Notes: generated by a model not told the origin, from the sequence alone. A DNA stretch of 16,855 nucleotides from Bacillota bacterium (GCA_023418835.1 JAEZYW010000104.1:1-16855), one strand, 5' to 3'. Shown: positions 1-8,566, counted from the first letter of the stretch. Program-made: numbers and translations.

Positions 1-1215
1 TGCTGGAATCAAAAAGATAACTTGACGAGTTAGGGTTAAGATTATCGCTATCCTTGGTCTTCCTATAATTTGGAAAAAGTTAGACGCAAGCATTTGAAAA
101 CCGATCAGGGGCAAAAGCCAAAACCAACTTACAATAGCGTAGCTTCCAAATTCTATAAGTTCCGGTTCTTGATTGAACATTAAAACAATTTGTTCTGGGA
201 AGAACCTGGTTAAAATCCAACCAATTATACAAACTGCCGTTGCCCAAATTATTCCCAGTCTTTCTACTTCAACGACTCTTAAATATCTTCTAGCTCCAAA
301 ATTAAAACTAGAGATCGGCTTAACTCCTTGGCTTATTCCGATTATAGGCATTAAAATCATAGTCTGAATAGTGTTGACAATTCCCATTCCAGAAACGGCA
401 ATATCTCCGCCATAGAATATTAAATTTCGATTTAATGTAAAATTCAAAATACTGTTACTCATGGACATTAAAAAGTTGGGCATCCCAAAGGAAATAATTT
501 TTCCTAGGATTGGAAAATCCAGCTTTAAATCTTTAAATCGAATTGGATTTGAAGCTTTATCGCTTAAAAAATAGGACATTATCCATGCGATAGAAAATCC
601 TTGACCAATCACAGTTGCGATGGCAGCTCCAGCCATTCCCCATTTAAAAATGTAAATAAAGACATAGTCCAAAATTATATTGATAATTCCTGCGATTATC
701 ATGCTAACCATTGCCAGACGAGGTTGTCCTTCTGCCCTTAAAAAATTGTTCATTGCCATTCCCATAGCCGCAAAAGTGGTACCAAAAAAGATTATTCTCA
801 TATAATCAATTGCCAAAGGCAAGGTTACCTCACTTGCTCCAAACATAATAGCCAAGGGATGTAAAAACAAAAGTCCAATTGTGGTTATAAGAATTCCCAG
901 GATTAATACTGCAAAAAATGCGTTATTTAAAACGAATTTTGCCCCTTCGTCATCTCCTTCTCCAAGTTTAATGGAATAAAGAGTAGATCCTCCCACACCA
1001 AAAAGCAGACCAATTGCATTGGCAGTTAGCATCATGGGAAAGACTATTGTTATTGCAGCAAGACCGTTGTGTCCAATGTCTGGTGCGTTTCCAATAAATA
1101 GTCTATCCACTATATTATATAAAGAGTTAGTCATCATACCTATTATGGAAGGTACAGAATAACTGATTAATAATTTTGTCACATCTTCATAACCAAGGGG
1201 ATTTTTCTTGTTCAT
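1..1215 (-). CDS. MATE family multidrug/Na+ efflux transporter (MepA-like), C-terminus cut by window edge
   Basis: An open frame runs on the minus strand from an ATG at 1213-1215 to base 1 without a stop, giving 405 residues; the last few dozen residues of a normal ~450-residue MATE protein lie outside the window. The start is preceded by AAGAGGAG at good spacing. The N-terminus carries the MATE signature SLYNIVDRLFIGN, then IGHNGLAAIT and repeated hydrophobic helices, and the second half has a PISSFNFGARR segment that matches the MATE second-repeat loop. This family exports cationic drugs or metabolites across the inner membrane in exchange for Na+ or H+. It is divergent from the methionine operon and has its own promoter. 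A second, distinct MATE gene lies at 6146-7512. The substrate is unknown; the family call is firm. Confidence 0.93.
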   Translation of the reverse strand, partial: MNKKNPLGYEDVTKLLISYSVPSIIGMMTNSLYNIVDRLFIGNAPDIGHNGLAAITIVFPMMLTANAIGLLFGVGGSTLYSIKLGEGDDEGAKFVLNNAFFAVLILGILITTIGLLFLHPLAIMFGASEVTLPLAIDYMRIIFFGTTFAAMGMAMNNFLRAEGQPRLAMVSMIIAGIINIILDYVFIYIFKWGMAGAAIATVIGQGFSIAWIMSYFLSDKASNPIRFKDLKLDFPILGKIISFGMPNFLMSMSNSILNFTLNRNLIFYGGDIAVSGMGIVNTIQTMILMPIIGISQGVKPISSFNFGARRYLRVVEVERLGIIWATAVCIIGWILTRFFPEQIVLMFNQEPELIEFGSYAIVSWFWLLPLIGFQMLASNFFQIIGRPRIAIILTLTRQVIFLIPA

Positions 1216-1246
1216 TTTTCTCCTCTTAAAATACATTCTATTTAAT

Positions 1247-1275
1247 AGTTTAACAACTCTTCTACAAAGTGTCAA
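1247..1275 (-). promoter_or_regulatory. Promoter of the left MATE gene
   Basis: Reading the minus strand there is a perfect TTGACA -35 box (1270-1275), a 17-base spacer and TAAACT as -10 (1247-1252), about 30 bases upstream of the MATE start codon. It looks like a constitutive sigma-A promoter. Confidence 0.7.
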
Positions 1276-1343
1276 TCTGGGTGAAGCTATATGGAAAGGA
1301 AATGAAAGTAGAAACTAGTTAAATAAGTTAATAGAAATTGTGG

Positions 1344-1349
1344 TATAAT
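1344..1349 (+). promoter_or_regulatory. -10 box of the methionine operon promoter
   Basis: A consensus TATAAT lies at 1344-1349, with only weak -35 similarity 17-18 bases upstream. The predicted transcription start (about 1355-1357) falls on or next to the ATG at 1357, so there is almost no 5' leader and no room for a SAM or T-box riboswitch in the mRNA. Confidence 0.55.
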
Positions 1350-1356
1350 AGCATTT

Positions 1357-2019
1357 ATGAATCTAAATTTCGCAAATATTAAAAAAAATGAAATACTAAA
1401 AAATCTTCAATATCGAGGAAGTGAAATTCCAGAAGATATTGATTATTTAATATTAAAATCTATTGAAGATTTAGAAAAACACACCAAGGCAAAACACAAA
1501 TATTTGGAATTAAAAAAGCAGGATGAAAAATTAAAAGATATTTTAATTGGGAAAGATATTAACAATTTGCTTTTGACTTCTGAAAATTTGATTTTAATGG
1601 CAGTGACTTTGGGAAGAGAAATTGAGATTTTAATTAGAAAATATAGTTTCTCTGACTTGACCCGATCTGTTATTTTAGATGCAACTGCAAGTGCAGGAGT
1701 AGAGGCTTTGGCAAATGATATAAATAAAAACTTGGAAGAAAAATATAAACCGATGTTTTTAACAGATAGATTTTCTCCAGGTTATGGAGATTTTCCCATT
1801 GAAGTGCAAAAAGATTTTTTGAATTTATTAAATGCAAACAGGGATCTAGGTATTACCACCACAAGCAGTGGAATAATGATACCTAGAAAATCAATTACAG
1901 CGATAATTGGAATTTCCAATGAAAAGCAAAAACATCGAAAATTGGGATGCGAAAGTTGTAAATTGTTTTTGGAATGTGAGTATATTAGAAGGGGTGAAAC
2001 TTGTGGATATGAAAAATAG
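1357..2019 (+). CDS. Stand-alone methionine synthase reactivation (AdoMet-binding) domain protein
   Basis: This 220-residue protein corresponds to the C-terminal activation domain that is fused to MetH in E. coli. The diagnostic segment is R138-F-S-P-G-Y-G144, the RxxPGYG motif that binds AdoMet, followed by a TTSSGIMIP stretch. The role is reductive remethylation of inactive cob(II)alamin on MetH using AdoMet and an electron donor. The C-terminus adds cysteines C198, C201, C207 and C216 (a CxxCx5C arrangement), which are absent from the E. coli domain; they could bind metal or an Fe-S cluster, but that is inference. It is the first gene of the operon, and its last 17 bases overlap the preferred metH start. 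No Shine-Dalgarno sequence precedes its ATG and the -10 box lies only 8 bases upstream, so translation may be leaderless. Stand-alone versions beside metH are known in other bacteria (for example Thermotoga). Confidence 0.9.
   Translation: MNLNFANIKKNEILKNLQYRGSEIPEDIDYLILKSIEDLEKHTKAKHKYLELKKQDEKLKDILIGKDINNLLLTSENLILMAVTLGREIEILIRKYSFSDLTRSVILDATASAGVEALANDINKNLEEKYKPMFLTDRFSPGYGDFPIEVQKDFLNLLNANRDLGITTTSSGIMIPRKSITAIIGISNEKQKHRKLGCESCKLFLECEYIRRGETCGYEK
1987..1994 (+). promoter_or_regulatory. Ribosome binding site that decides the metH start
   Basis: The sequence AGAAGGGG lies inside the upstream gene. It is 8 bases before a GTG at 2003 and 14 bases before an ATG at 2009. The spacing favours GTG 2003. 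The same frame is open back to an ATG at 1907, but that extension would cover the conserved end of the upstream gene and has no family similarity. Confidence 0.6.
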
Positions 2020-4351
2020 AGTTTTTATTTTAGACGGTGGAATGGGAACCATGTTACAAAAAGCTGGAATGAAAGTTGGGCAAATTCCAGAGCTTTTAAA
2101 TTTAGAAAATCCCAATATGGTTATTGACGTTCACAAAAAATACATTGAAGTAGGTTCAGAGGTCATTTATACTTGCACATTTGGAGCTAATAGGAAAAAA
2201 TTAGGTTCTAATAAGGTCGGGGAAGTAGTTGAAAAGGCAATAGAAAACGCAAAAATCGCACGTGGAGAAAAAGATGTAAAGATCGCCTTAGATATCGGTT
2301 CCATCGGGGAGATGTTAGAACCAATGGGAACTTTAAAATTTGAAGAAGCTTACGATATATTTAAAGAAATTATTGTGGCAGGAAAAGAAGCGGATTTAAT
2401 CGTAATCGAAACTATGACAGATCTTTACGAGGTTAGAAGTGCAGTTTTGGCGGCTAAAGAAAATAGCGATTTGCCTATATTTGTAACCATGAGCTTTGAA
2501 GAAGACGGGCGAACCTTTGCTGGAGTTTCCCTTGAAACTTTTGTAAATTCTATTGGGGGACTTGGTATAGACGCAATTGGAATAAATTGCTCTCTCGGTC
2601 CCATTCAGATGTATGATATGGTGAGTAAACTTACAAAAATCACAGACTTAGATATTGTTATAAAGCCAAATGCAGGACTTCCAAGAATGGACGGAAGTTA
2701 CGATTTAGAGGCTTTGGATTTTGCAAAGGGTATGGAAAAAATTTACGCCCTTGGAGTTAAATATTTAGGGGGCTGCTGCGGTACAGACGAGAAATATATA
2801 GAAGAACTTTCCAAATTAATAAAAAATAAGCCCATAGTAAAAAGAAGTATTAGAAAAATTACTGGACCTTCTTCATCGACAAAATTCCTTGGAGAAAAAG
2901 GAGTGAAGGTTGTGGGAGAAAGACTTAATCCAACGGGTAAAAAGAGATTTCAACAAGCCTTATTTGACGAAGACATCTCTTATTTTATCAGCCAAGCAAT
3001 TGAACAAGTAGATGCTGGAGCGGAGATTCTGGATTTAAACGTGGGATTTCCTGGTGTAGACGAAAAAGATATGCAGGTGAAAATTGTAAAAGGCATCCAA
3101 TCAGTTTTAGATACTCCAATCCAAATTGACAGTACAAAAACAGATGCCATTGAAGCTGCCCTTAGGGTCTATAATGGAAAGGCAATTGTAAATTCGGTAA
3201 ATGGGGAAGAGGAAAAATTAGAAGAGATTCTTCCAATAGTAAAAAAATACAATGCCCAAGTCATCGGTCTTACCTTAGATGAAAAGGGTATACCGGAAAC
3301 GGCGGAGAAACGCGTTGAAATTGCAAAGAAAATTGTCAAAAAGGCAGAAGAATTTGGAATTGATAAAGAAGATATCTATATAGACTGTCTAGCTCTAACA
3401 GTTTCGTCTCAGCCTGAAAGCGCCATGGAAACTTTAAAAGCAATTTCTATGGTAAAAAATGAACTGGGAGTAAAGACTGCTTTAGGAGTTTCCAATATTA
3501 GTTTTGGCCTTCCAAATCGAGAGCTAATTAATCAAAGCTTCTTTACAATGGCTATGTATGCAGGTTTAGATTTAGCAATAATAAATCCAAATTCCCAAGG
3601 AATGATGGACGTTTTAAGGGGATTTAAAGTTTTAAATAACGTAGAAGGATCTACTGAAGAATATATAGAAATTTACGGTAATATTTTAGAAGAAAAGGTC
3701 CAAACTAAAAGTGAGAACTATGATATAAAAACTGCAATTTCTAAGGGAATGGACAAAGTGGTAAAAGAAAAAGTTCAACTACTTTTAAAGAACATGGACG
3801 AGTTGGAGATAGTCAATAAAGAGCTAATTCCCGCTTTAGACAAAGTCGGGGAAGAATATGAATCTGGGAAAATATTTTTGCCCCAGCTAATTAAGTCGGC
3901 AAACTCTGCCCAAGCAGGATTTGAAGTAATAAAAAACTCGATTTCCAAAAAAGGAAGAGACTCCATTTCTAAGGGGGACATTATAGTCGCCACTGTAAAG
4001 GGAGATGTTCACGACATTGGGAAAAACATCGCAAAAGTTATATTGGAAAACTACGGATACAATGTCATCGATCTTGGAAAAGATGTAGAAATTGAAGAAA
4101 TAGTAAAAACGGCAAAAAAGAAAAATATAAAGTTAGTAGGCTTAAGTGCATTAATGACAACCACATTAGACAATATGAAAGAGACTATTGTACAGTTGAA
4201 AAAAGAGGTTCCAGAAGTGAAGATAATGGTAGGCGGAGCGGTTTTAACTGAAGATTACAGTAAAAAAATTGATGCAGACTATTATTTAAAGGACGCAAAG
4301 GTTAATGTGGAGATAGCAAAAGAGATTTTTGGAGGAAAAAATGAAAACTAA
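2003..4351 (+). CDS. metH: Cobalamin-dependent methionine synthase lacking the activation domain
   Basis: The protein is 782 residues from GTG 2003 (780 if ATG 2009 is used). Domains in order: homocysteine S-methyltransferase barrel (about 5-290) beginning with LDGGMGTM and carrying the zinc ligands C196 (GINCS) and C258/C259 (GGCCGT); pterin/methyl-THF-binding barrel (about 300-560) with GERLNPTG at 305 and LDLNVG further on; helical B12 cap (about 570-660); and a Rossmann B12-binding domain with GDVHDIGKN, where H670 is the expected lower axial cobalt ligand, followed by SALMTTT and GGAVL. The E. coli-type activation domain is missing but is supplied by the preceding gene. It transfers the methyl group of 5-methyl-THF to homocysteine in the cytoplasm. 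It overlaps the next gene by 11 bases, so the two are probably translationally coupled. Confidence 0.96.
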   Translation: MDMKNRVFILDGGMGTMLQKAGMKVGQIPELLNLENPNMVIDVHKKYIEVGSEVIYTCTFGANRKKLGSNKVGEVVEKAIENAKIARGEKDVKIALDIGSIGEMLEPMGTLKFEEAYDIFKEIIVAGKEADLIVIETMTDLYEVRSAVLAAKENSDLPIFVTMSFEEDGRTFAGVSLETFVNSIGGLGIDAIGINCSLGPIQMYDMVSKLTKITDLDIVIKPNAGLPRMDGSYDLEALDFAKGMEKIYALGVKYLGGCCGTDEKYIEELSKLIKNKPIVKRSIRKITGPSSSTKFLGEKGVKVVGERLNPTGKKRFQQALFDEDISYFISQAIEQVDAGAEILDLNVGFPGVDEKDMQVKIVKGIQSVLDTPIQIDSTKTDAIEAALRVYNGKAIVNSVNGEEEKLEEILPIVKKYNAQVIGLTLDEKGIPETAEKRVEIAKKIVKKAEEFGIDKEDIYIDCLALTVSSQPESAMETLKAISMVKNELGVKTALGVSNISFGLPNRELINQSFFTMAMYAGLDLAIINPNSQGMMDVLRGFKVLNNVEGSTEEYIEIYGNILEEKVQTKSENYDIKTAISKGMDKVVKEKVQLLLKNMDELEIVNKELIPALDKVGEEYESGKIFLPQLIKSANSAQAGFEVIKNSISKKGRDSISKGDIIVATVKGDVHDIGKNIAKVILENYGYNVIDLGKDVEIEEIVKTAKKKNIKLVGLSALMTTTLDNMKETIVQLKKEVPEVKIMVGGAVLTEDYSKKIDADYYLKDAKVNVEIAKEIFGGKNEN

Positions 4352-6095
4352 AGGTAAATTTAAATTTCCTTTATTATTTGATGGGGGAATGGGAACTTAT
4401 TACCCTAGTAAATCTAAAAAACCTTTGCCGGAATGTGAGATGGCAAATCTCTTTGATGCCCAATCGATTTTAGAAATTCATAGGGAATACGTCAAAGCTG
4501 GAGCGCAGGCAATAAAGACCAATACGTTCCAAGCAAATAAAAGGGCTTTAACGGCGGAATTTGACGTTATCGAAAGGGTAATTCGAGCTGGAATTCACCT
4601 TGCAAGGGAAGCTGTAAAGGGAACGGATGCTATTGTTTTTGGAAATATTGGGCAAATTGGAGCAGATGACCTGACGGATTTTGAAGAATATAGAGAAATT
4701 GTGGATGTATTTTTAGACGAAGGGATAACAGATTTTTTAATTGAAACTTTTTCTTCCCTAGACTCTTTGCCCCAAATTTCAAAATATATAAAAGAAAAAT
4801 GTCCTGAAGCTTTTATCATCACTTCTTTTTCAATTAGTTCCGATGGACAAACTAGATATGGAGAAATTGGAGAAAATCTTTTAAAGGAAGCTGCAAGCTT
4901 TGATTCAATAGATGCTGTAGGCTTTAATTGCGTTTCTGGTCCCCTTCATTTAAGGGAATATTTAGAAAAAATTGATTTACCAGAAAAATTAATTTCTGTT
5001 ATGCCAAATGCTGGGTACCCCACTGTAATAAAGGGAAGAACTTTTTATAGTAACGATAAGGAATACTTTGCAAATTCAGCCTTGAGACTATTAGACAATG
5101 AGGTTTCGATTATAGGGGGTTGTTGCGGGACGACTCCAGAATTTATTAAGGCAATTTCAGAAAAACTAAAGGATTACAAAATGCCAAGGGAGGCGAGGAA
5201 AAAATCCAAAGAGCAAAGATTGGAAAATCCTTATGCAGAAAATCTCTTTAGAAATAAACTCGAAAATGGCAAAAAGCCAATTGCAGTTGAATACGACCCT
5301 CCCCAAGATTTAAACATGAATAAATATATCGAAAATGTTAAAAAATTGGATAAAGCAGGTGCAGACGCTATAACTATTGCAGACTGTCCCGTGGCTAGAG
5401 TGAGAGTCGATGCGAGTTTTACCGCTTACAAGATAAAAAACGAGGTTGGAATCGATCCAATCGTCCATATGACTTGTAGAGATAGAAACATAAATGCAAC
5501 GAAGGCTTTACTACTAGGGCTTAATATTGAAAATATTTTAAATGTCATTTTAATCACTGGAGATCCAATTCCCACAGCAGAAAGGGACGAGGTTAAAAGT
5601 GTATTTCAGTTTAATTCCGCCAAACTTGCGGGATTTGTCGAAGATATGAACGAAAATGTCTTTACAAATAAGATAAATATTGGGGGAGCCCTCAATGTTA
5701 ATGCGAGAAATTTCGATTTAGAATTGGAAAGAGCAAAGAAAAAAGAAGAAGCGGGAGTTAATGTTTTCTACACCCAACCAGTAATTTCCCATGAGGCAAT
5801 GGAGAATATAAAAAAAGCCAGAGAAGTCCTAAAAGGGTATATTATGGGGGGATTGATGCCTGTGGTTTCTTATAGAAATGCAGTATTTATGAATGCAGAA
5901 ATCTCAGGAATAAACGTTGAAGAAGAGATTATCCAAAGATATAAAGATGTGGACAAAGAAACTGCTGATAAGATTGCAGTTGAAATAGCTTCTTACTTTG
6001 GTGAGAAAATAAAAGACTATGTAGATGGGTATTATATAATTACACCATTTAACAGAGTAGACTTGGTAGAAAGTGTAATTAAGAAGTTAAAATAA
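4341..6095 (+). CDS. Bifunctional homocysteine S-methyltransferase / 5,10-methylenetetrahydrofolate reductase
   Basis: The start is ATG 4341, six bases after GGAGG (4331-4335); an upstream in-frame ATG at 4329 lies before that ribosome site and is less likely. The product is 584 residues. Residues 1 to about 295 form a homocysteine methyltransferase barrel (LLFDGGMGTY near the start) with the zinc cysteines C197 (GFNC) and C261/C262 (GGCCGT). Residues from about 305 to the end form a MetF-type FAD barrel starting at VEYDPP, where E317 matches the catalytic glutamate of E. coli MetF, with HMTCRDRN and LITGDP motifs downstream. The same architecture is known from B. subtilis YitJ. The reductase half supplies 5-methyl-THF to the adjacent MetH. 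The methyltransferase half adds a second homocysteine-binding module to the operon, whose methyl donor is not evident from sequence. Confidence 0.94.
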   Translation: MKTKGKFKFPLLFDGGMGTYYPSKSKKPLPECEMANLFDAQSILEIHREYVKAGAQAIKTNTFQANKRALTAEFDVIERVIRAGIHLAREAVKGTDAIVFGNIGQIGADDLTDFEEYREIVDVFLDEGITDFLIETFSSLDSLPQISKYIKEKCPEAFIITSFSISSDGQTRYGEIGENLLKEAASFDSIDAVGFNCVSGPLHLREYLEKIDLPEKLISVMPNAGYPTVIKGRTFYSNDKEYFANSALRLLDNEVSIIGGCCGTTPEFIKAISEKLKDYKMPREARKKSKEQRLENPYAENLFRNKLENGKKPIAVEYDPPQDLNMNKYIENVKKLDKAGADAITIADCPVARVRVDASFTAYKIKNEVGIDPIVHMTCRDRNINATKALLLGLNIENILNVILITGDPIPTAERDEVKSVFQFNSAKLAGFVEDMNENVFTNKINIGGALNVNARNFDLELERAKKKEEAGVNVFYTQPVISHEAMENIKKAREVLKGYIMGGLMPVVSYRNAVFMNAEISGINVEEEIIQRYKDVDKETADKIAVEIASYFGEKIKDYVDGYYIITPFNRVDLVESVIKKLK

Positions 6096-6121
6096 AATGG
6101 CTAGTATTCTAGTCGTTTTTT
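6091..6121 (+). terminator. Rho-independent terminator after the methionine operon
   Basis: GGCTAG (6099-6104), a TATT loop and CTAGTC (6109-6114) form a six-pair stem with one G-T pair, flanked by an A-rich 5' side and followed by GTTTTTT. A/T pairs with the T tract extend the stem back into the stop codon. It is short, and it is followed only 25 bases later by the next gene, which has no obvious promoter, so some read-through is likely. Confidence 0.65.
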
Positions 6122-6145
6122 AATGAATTAGTTAGGGGGAAAATT

Positions 6146-7512
6146 GTGGAACATGAAAACAAATTGGGAACCATGGATATTAAAAAACTGTTTTTATCCA
6201 GGGCATTCCCAGCAATTATAGGACAATTAGTTTCTTTACTTTACAATATAGTAGATAGAATTTATATCGGACACATTCCCGAAATTGGGGGCAAGGCTTT
6301 GGCGGGAATAGGAATTACAATACCTATAATTATAATAATATCTGCTTTTGCTTATTTAATCGGAGCAGGGGGAGCTCCCTTAGCTTCCATTAGCATGGGA
6401 GAAGGAAACAAAAATCACAGCGAGAGAATTATGGGAAATGCCTTTTTCTCATTAATAATAATATCTTTTTTAATCACAGGATTTGTTTTAGTATTTATGG
6501 ATGAGATTCTCTTTGCCTTTGGCGCCAGTGAGGTAACCTACGTTTATGCAAAAGAATATTTAACCCTATATACTGTTGGTACAATTTTTGTGATGATAAC
6601 ATTGGGAATGAACTCCTTTATAACTGCCCAAGGATTTGCAAAAACAGCCATGTTAACAGTTTCTATAGGGGCGATTATAAACATTATTTTAGATCCAATT
6701 TTTATTTTTGGACTAAAGATGAATGTAAGAGGAGCTGCTATGGCGACTATAATTTCCCAAGGAATTTCTGCACTTTGGGTAATGAAATTTATTTTGGAAA
6801 AGAGACCATACTTAAATTAAAAAAGAAAAACTTTAAAATCGATAAAGGAATAATGTCAAAAACCATACAGTTGGGGATGTCTCCTTTTGTAATGAACGTT
6901 ACTGAATCTTTTATTATGATCGCCTTTAACACCAGCTTATTGAAATATGTCGGAGACTCAGCAGTGGGAGCTATGACGATTTTATCTTCTTGCATGATGA
7001 TAGTGTTTTTACCTTTATCAGGACTTACTCAAGGGTCCCAACCGATTATGAGTTATAATTTTGGAGCGAGAAATCGAGTAAGAGTTGAAGAATCTTTTAA
7101 AATACTCATTATATCCTGTTTTGGATATGCAACTACAATGTTTTTATTATTCCAATTTTTTCCAGGAATATTTGCAAGATTTTTCACATCAAATGAGGAA
7201 ATACTGGCTTTGGCAACTAAAGGGCTGAGAATTTATATGGGTGGAATTTTTGCCATGGGCATTCAAATTGCCTGTCAGCAGACATTTATATCCATGGGAA
7301 ATGCAAAAACTTCCTTATTTTTGGCAGTTCTTAGAAAAATAATTCTCTTGATTCCCCTAATTTATATTTTGCCCATGTTTTTCCAAGACAAATTTTTTGC
7401 AATACTATTGGCAGAGCCAGTTTCAGATATAATTGCAGCTACAACAACTGCAATAACATTTTATTTTGGATTTAAAGAAGGACTAAAGCATTTGAATCCC
7501 AGTAGAGTTTAA
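6146..7512 (+). pseudogene. MATE family efflux transporter, interrupted by a -1 frameshift
   Basis: Two overlapping frames together make one normal-length MATE transporter. The first (6146-6820) starts at GTG 6146, five bases after GGGGGA, and carries LLYNIVDRIYIGHIPEIGG and the first six helices. The second frame continues from about 6800 to 7512 with KLKKKNFKIDKG, the second six-helix half and a QPIMSYNFGARN motif. Adding one A to the A run at 6798-6801 joins them as FILEKETILKLKKK with no loss of conserved sequence, giving about 455 residues. As given, translation stops at 6820 after the first half. There is no convincing slippery heptamer (the codons are TTG GAA AAG). It could be a recent pseudogene or a one-base consensus error. 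It lies just after the methionine operon terminator, with no clear promoter of its own. Confidence 0.9.
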
Positions 7513-7569
7513 ATAGAAGGTGTCAGTTAAATAGGAAATCTAAATATTAAAGATTTATCTGTATAAGAC

Positions 7570-8454
7570 TTATTTTACATTTTTAATTTCATTAGCGAGA
7601 GATTCAATTTTAAATTTTTTCATATTATGTTTTGTTGTTGCAAGCACAATTTGTCTATGATTGTGTTTGCTTTTAAATTGTAAATATTCCACATTTTTTA
7701 ATTTCGTAATATTGCTTGGTAAAAAAGATACTCCTATGTTGTTTGAGACTAATGAATTTAATATGTCTAGGTTCTCAGATTCGAAGACAACATTGGGTTT
7801 AAAAAGATGCTCTTTTAAACATATTTGCTCTGCAAGATTTCTTAATTTAAATCCTTTATTCAAAAGTACAAAATCCGAATTTTTATAATAAGATAAATCG
7901 ACTAGGCCATTTGAAACTGAAGAGGTCAATATATTATTTTTTGAATTTACAGCAAGAATTATTTCTTCATCATATAATCTTTCATAATGAATTTCATTAG
8001 ATTTTATTGGCAAAGGTACAATTACCAAATCTATTTCTCCTTTAACTAAGTATTCTTCTAAAATTTTAGACTCCGATTCTAATATGTTTATATATGTATG
8101 AGGATATCTTTTGTTTAGTGTTTTAATTACATTTGGCAAAAAATATTTACCATAAAATTGTGAGACGCCAATTGAAATTTTATTTAGGTCCTTATTGGTA
8201 TAATTTTTCATGCTATTTTCTAAATCATCCATAAGTTTAATAATTTGTTCTGCTTTTTCTATAAATATTTGACCAGCTTCTGTTAAGTCGACAGAATTTT
8301 TATTTCTATTGAATAAAACCACTCCTAATTTTTGCTCCAGACGATTTATACTTTGGCTTAAGGCAGGTTGACTTAAAAAGATTGATTCAGCTGCTTTAGA
8401 GAAATTCTTATATTTTGCAACCTTAATGACATATAATAAGATATTATAATTCAT
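7570..8454 (-). CDS. LysR family transcriptional regulator of the adjacent acid-catabolism operon
   Basis: A 294-residue protein of typical LysR length. The N-terminal winged helix-turn-helix (about residues 1-62) has the family pattern: NFSKAAESIFLSQPALSQSI followed by LEQKLGVVLFNR and the LTEAG element. The remainder (about 90-290) is a periplasmic-binding-protein-like effector domain. The start ATG is preceded by AAGGAGA. It is transcribed away from the lactonase-permease-hydratase-RraA genes across a 112-base gap that contains a palindromic candidate operator overlapping its own promoter. This is the classic arrangement of an autoregulated LysR activator. By inference, the inducer is the substrate or an intermediate of the neighbouring pathway, an organic acid. 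Confidence 0.95.
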   Translation of the reverse strand: MNYNILLYVIKVAKYKNFSKAAESIFLSQPALSQSINRLEQKLGVVLFNRNKNSVDLTEAGQIFIEKAEQIIKLMDDLENSMKNYTNKDLNKISIGVSQFYGKYFLPNVIKTLNKRYPHTYINILESESKILEEYLVKGEIDLVIVPLPIKSNEIHYERLYDEEIILAVNSKNNILTSSVSNGLVDLSYYKNSDFVLLNKGFKLRNLAEQICLKEHLFKPNVVFESENLDILNSLVSNNIGVSFLPSNITKLKNVEYLQFKSKHNHRQIVLATTKHNMKKFKIESLANEIKNVK

Positions 8455-8486
8455 AGGATCTCCTTATAATTTTTTGTTATATCTCT

Positions 8487-8515
8487 ATTATATTATGATA
8501 TTTTAAAAATATCAA
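8487..8515 (-). promoter_or_regulatory. Promoter of the LysR regulator
   Basis: On the minus strand TTGATA (8510-8515), a 17-base spacer and TATAAT (8487-8492) form a near-consensus sigma-A promoter about 35 bases from the start codon. The palindrome at 8496-8514 covers most of its -35 box and spacer. Confidence 0.7.
8496..8514. promoter_or_regulatory. Candidate LysR operator (palindrome)
   Basis: TGATATTT, a three-base TAA centre and AAATATCA form a perfect inverted repeat with 8-base arms, which fits the AT-rich T-N11-A type of site bound by LysR proteins. It lies in the divergent gap between the regulator and the lactonase operon and overlaps the regulator's promoter, so binding could repress the regulator while activating the operon on the other strand. 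The plus-strand promoter has only a weak candidate -10 (TATTAT, 8530-8535) and no good -35, as expected for an activator-dependent promoter. Confidence 0.55.
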
Positions 8516-8566
8516 AAACAATGGTAAATTATTATTGAAATAAATTAATTATTAGGAGGTAAATTT

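Noticed and set aside
173..367. Plus-strand open frame inside the left MATE gene
   Set aside because: It is antisense to a well-conserved MATE coding region, has no ribosome site and no recognisable sequence.
1216..1356. SAM riboswitch or T-box leader before the methionine operon
   Set aside because: The -10 box lies only 8 bases before the start codon and no riboswitch or T-box conserved elements were seen in the gap.
1907..2002. Longer N-terminus for MetH
   Set aside because: It covers the conserved C-terminus of the reactivation-domain gene, does not resemble MetH, and the ribosome site at 1987-1994 fits GTG 2003.
6785..6825. Programmed -1 ribosomal frameshift in the MATE gene
   Set aside because: The codons TTG GAA AAG do not form an X XXY YYZ slippery site and no downstream stimulatory hairpin is evident; a one-base deletion or error is simpler.
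7513..7569. Hairpin between the convergent MATE and LysR genes (AAATCT...AGATTT) as a terminator
   Set aside because: Only six AT-rich pairs, a long loop and no clear T tract on either strand, so I did not call it.
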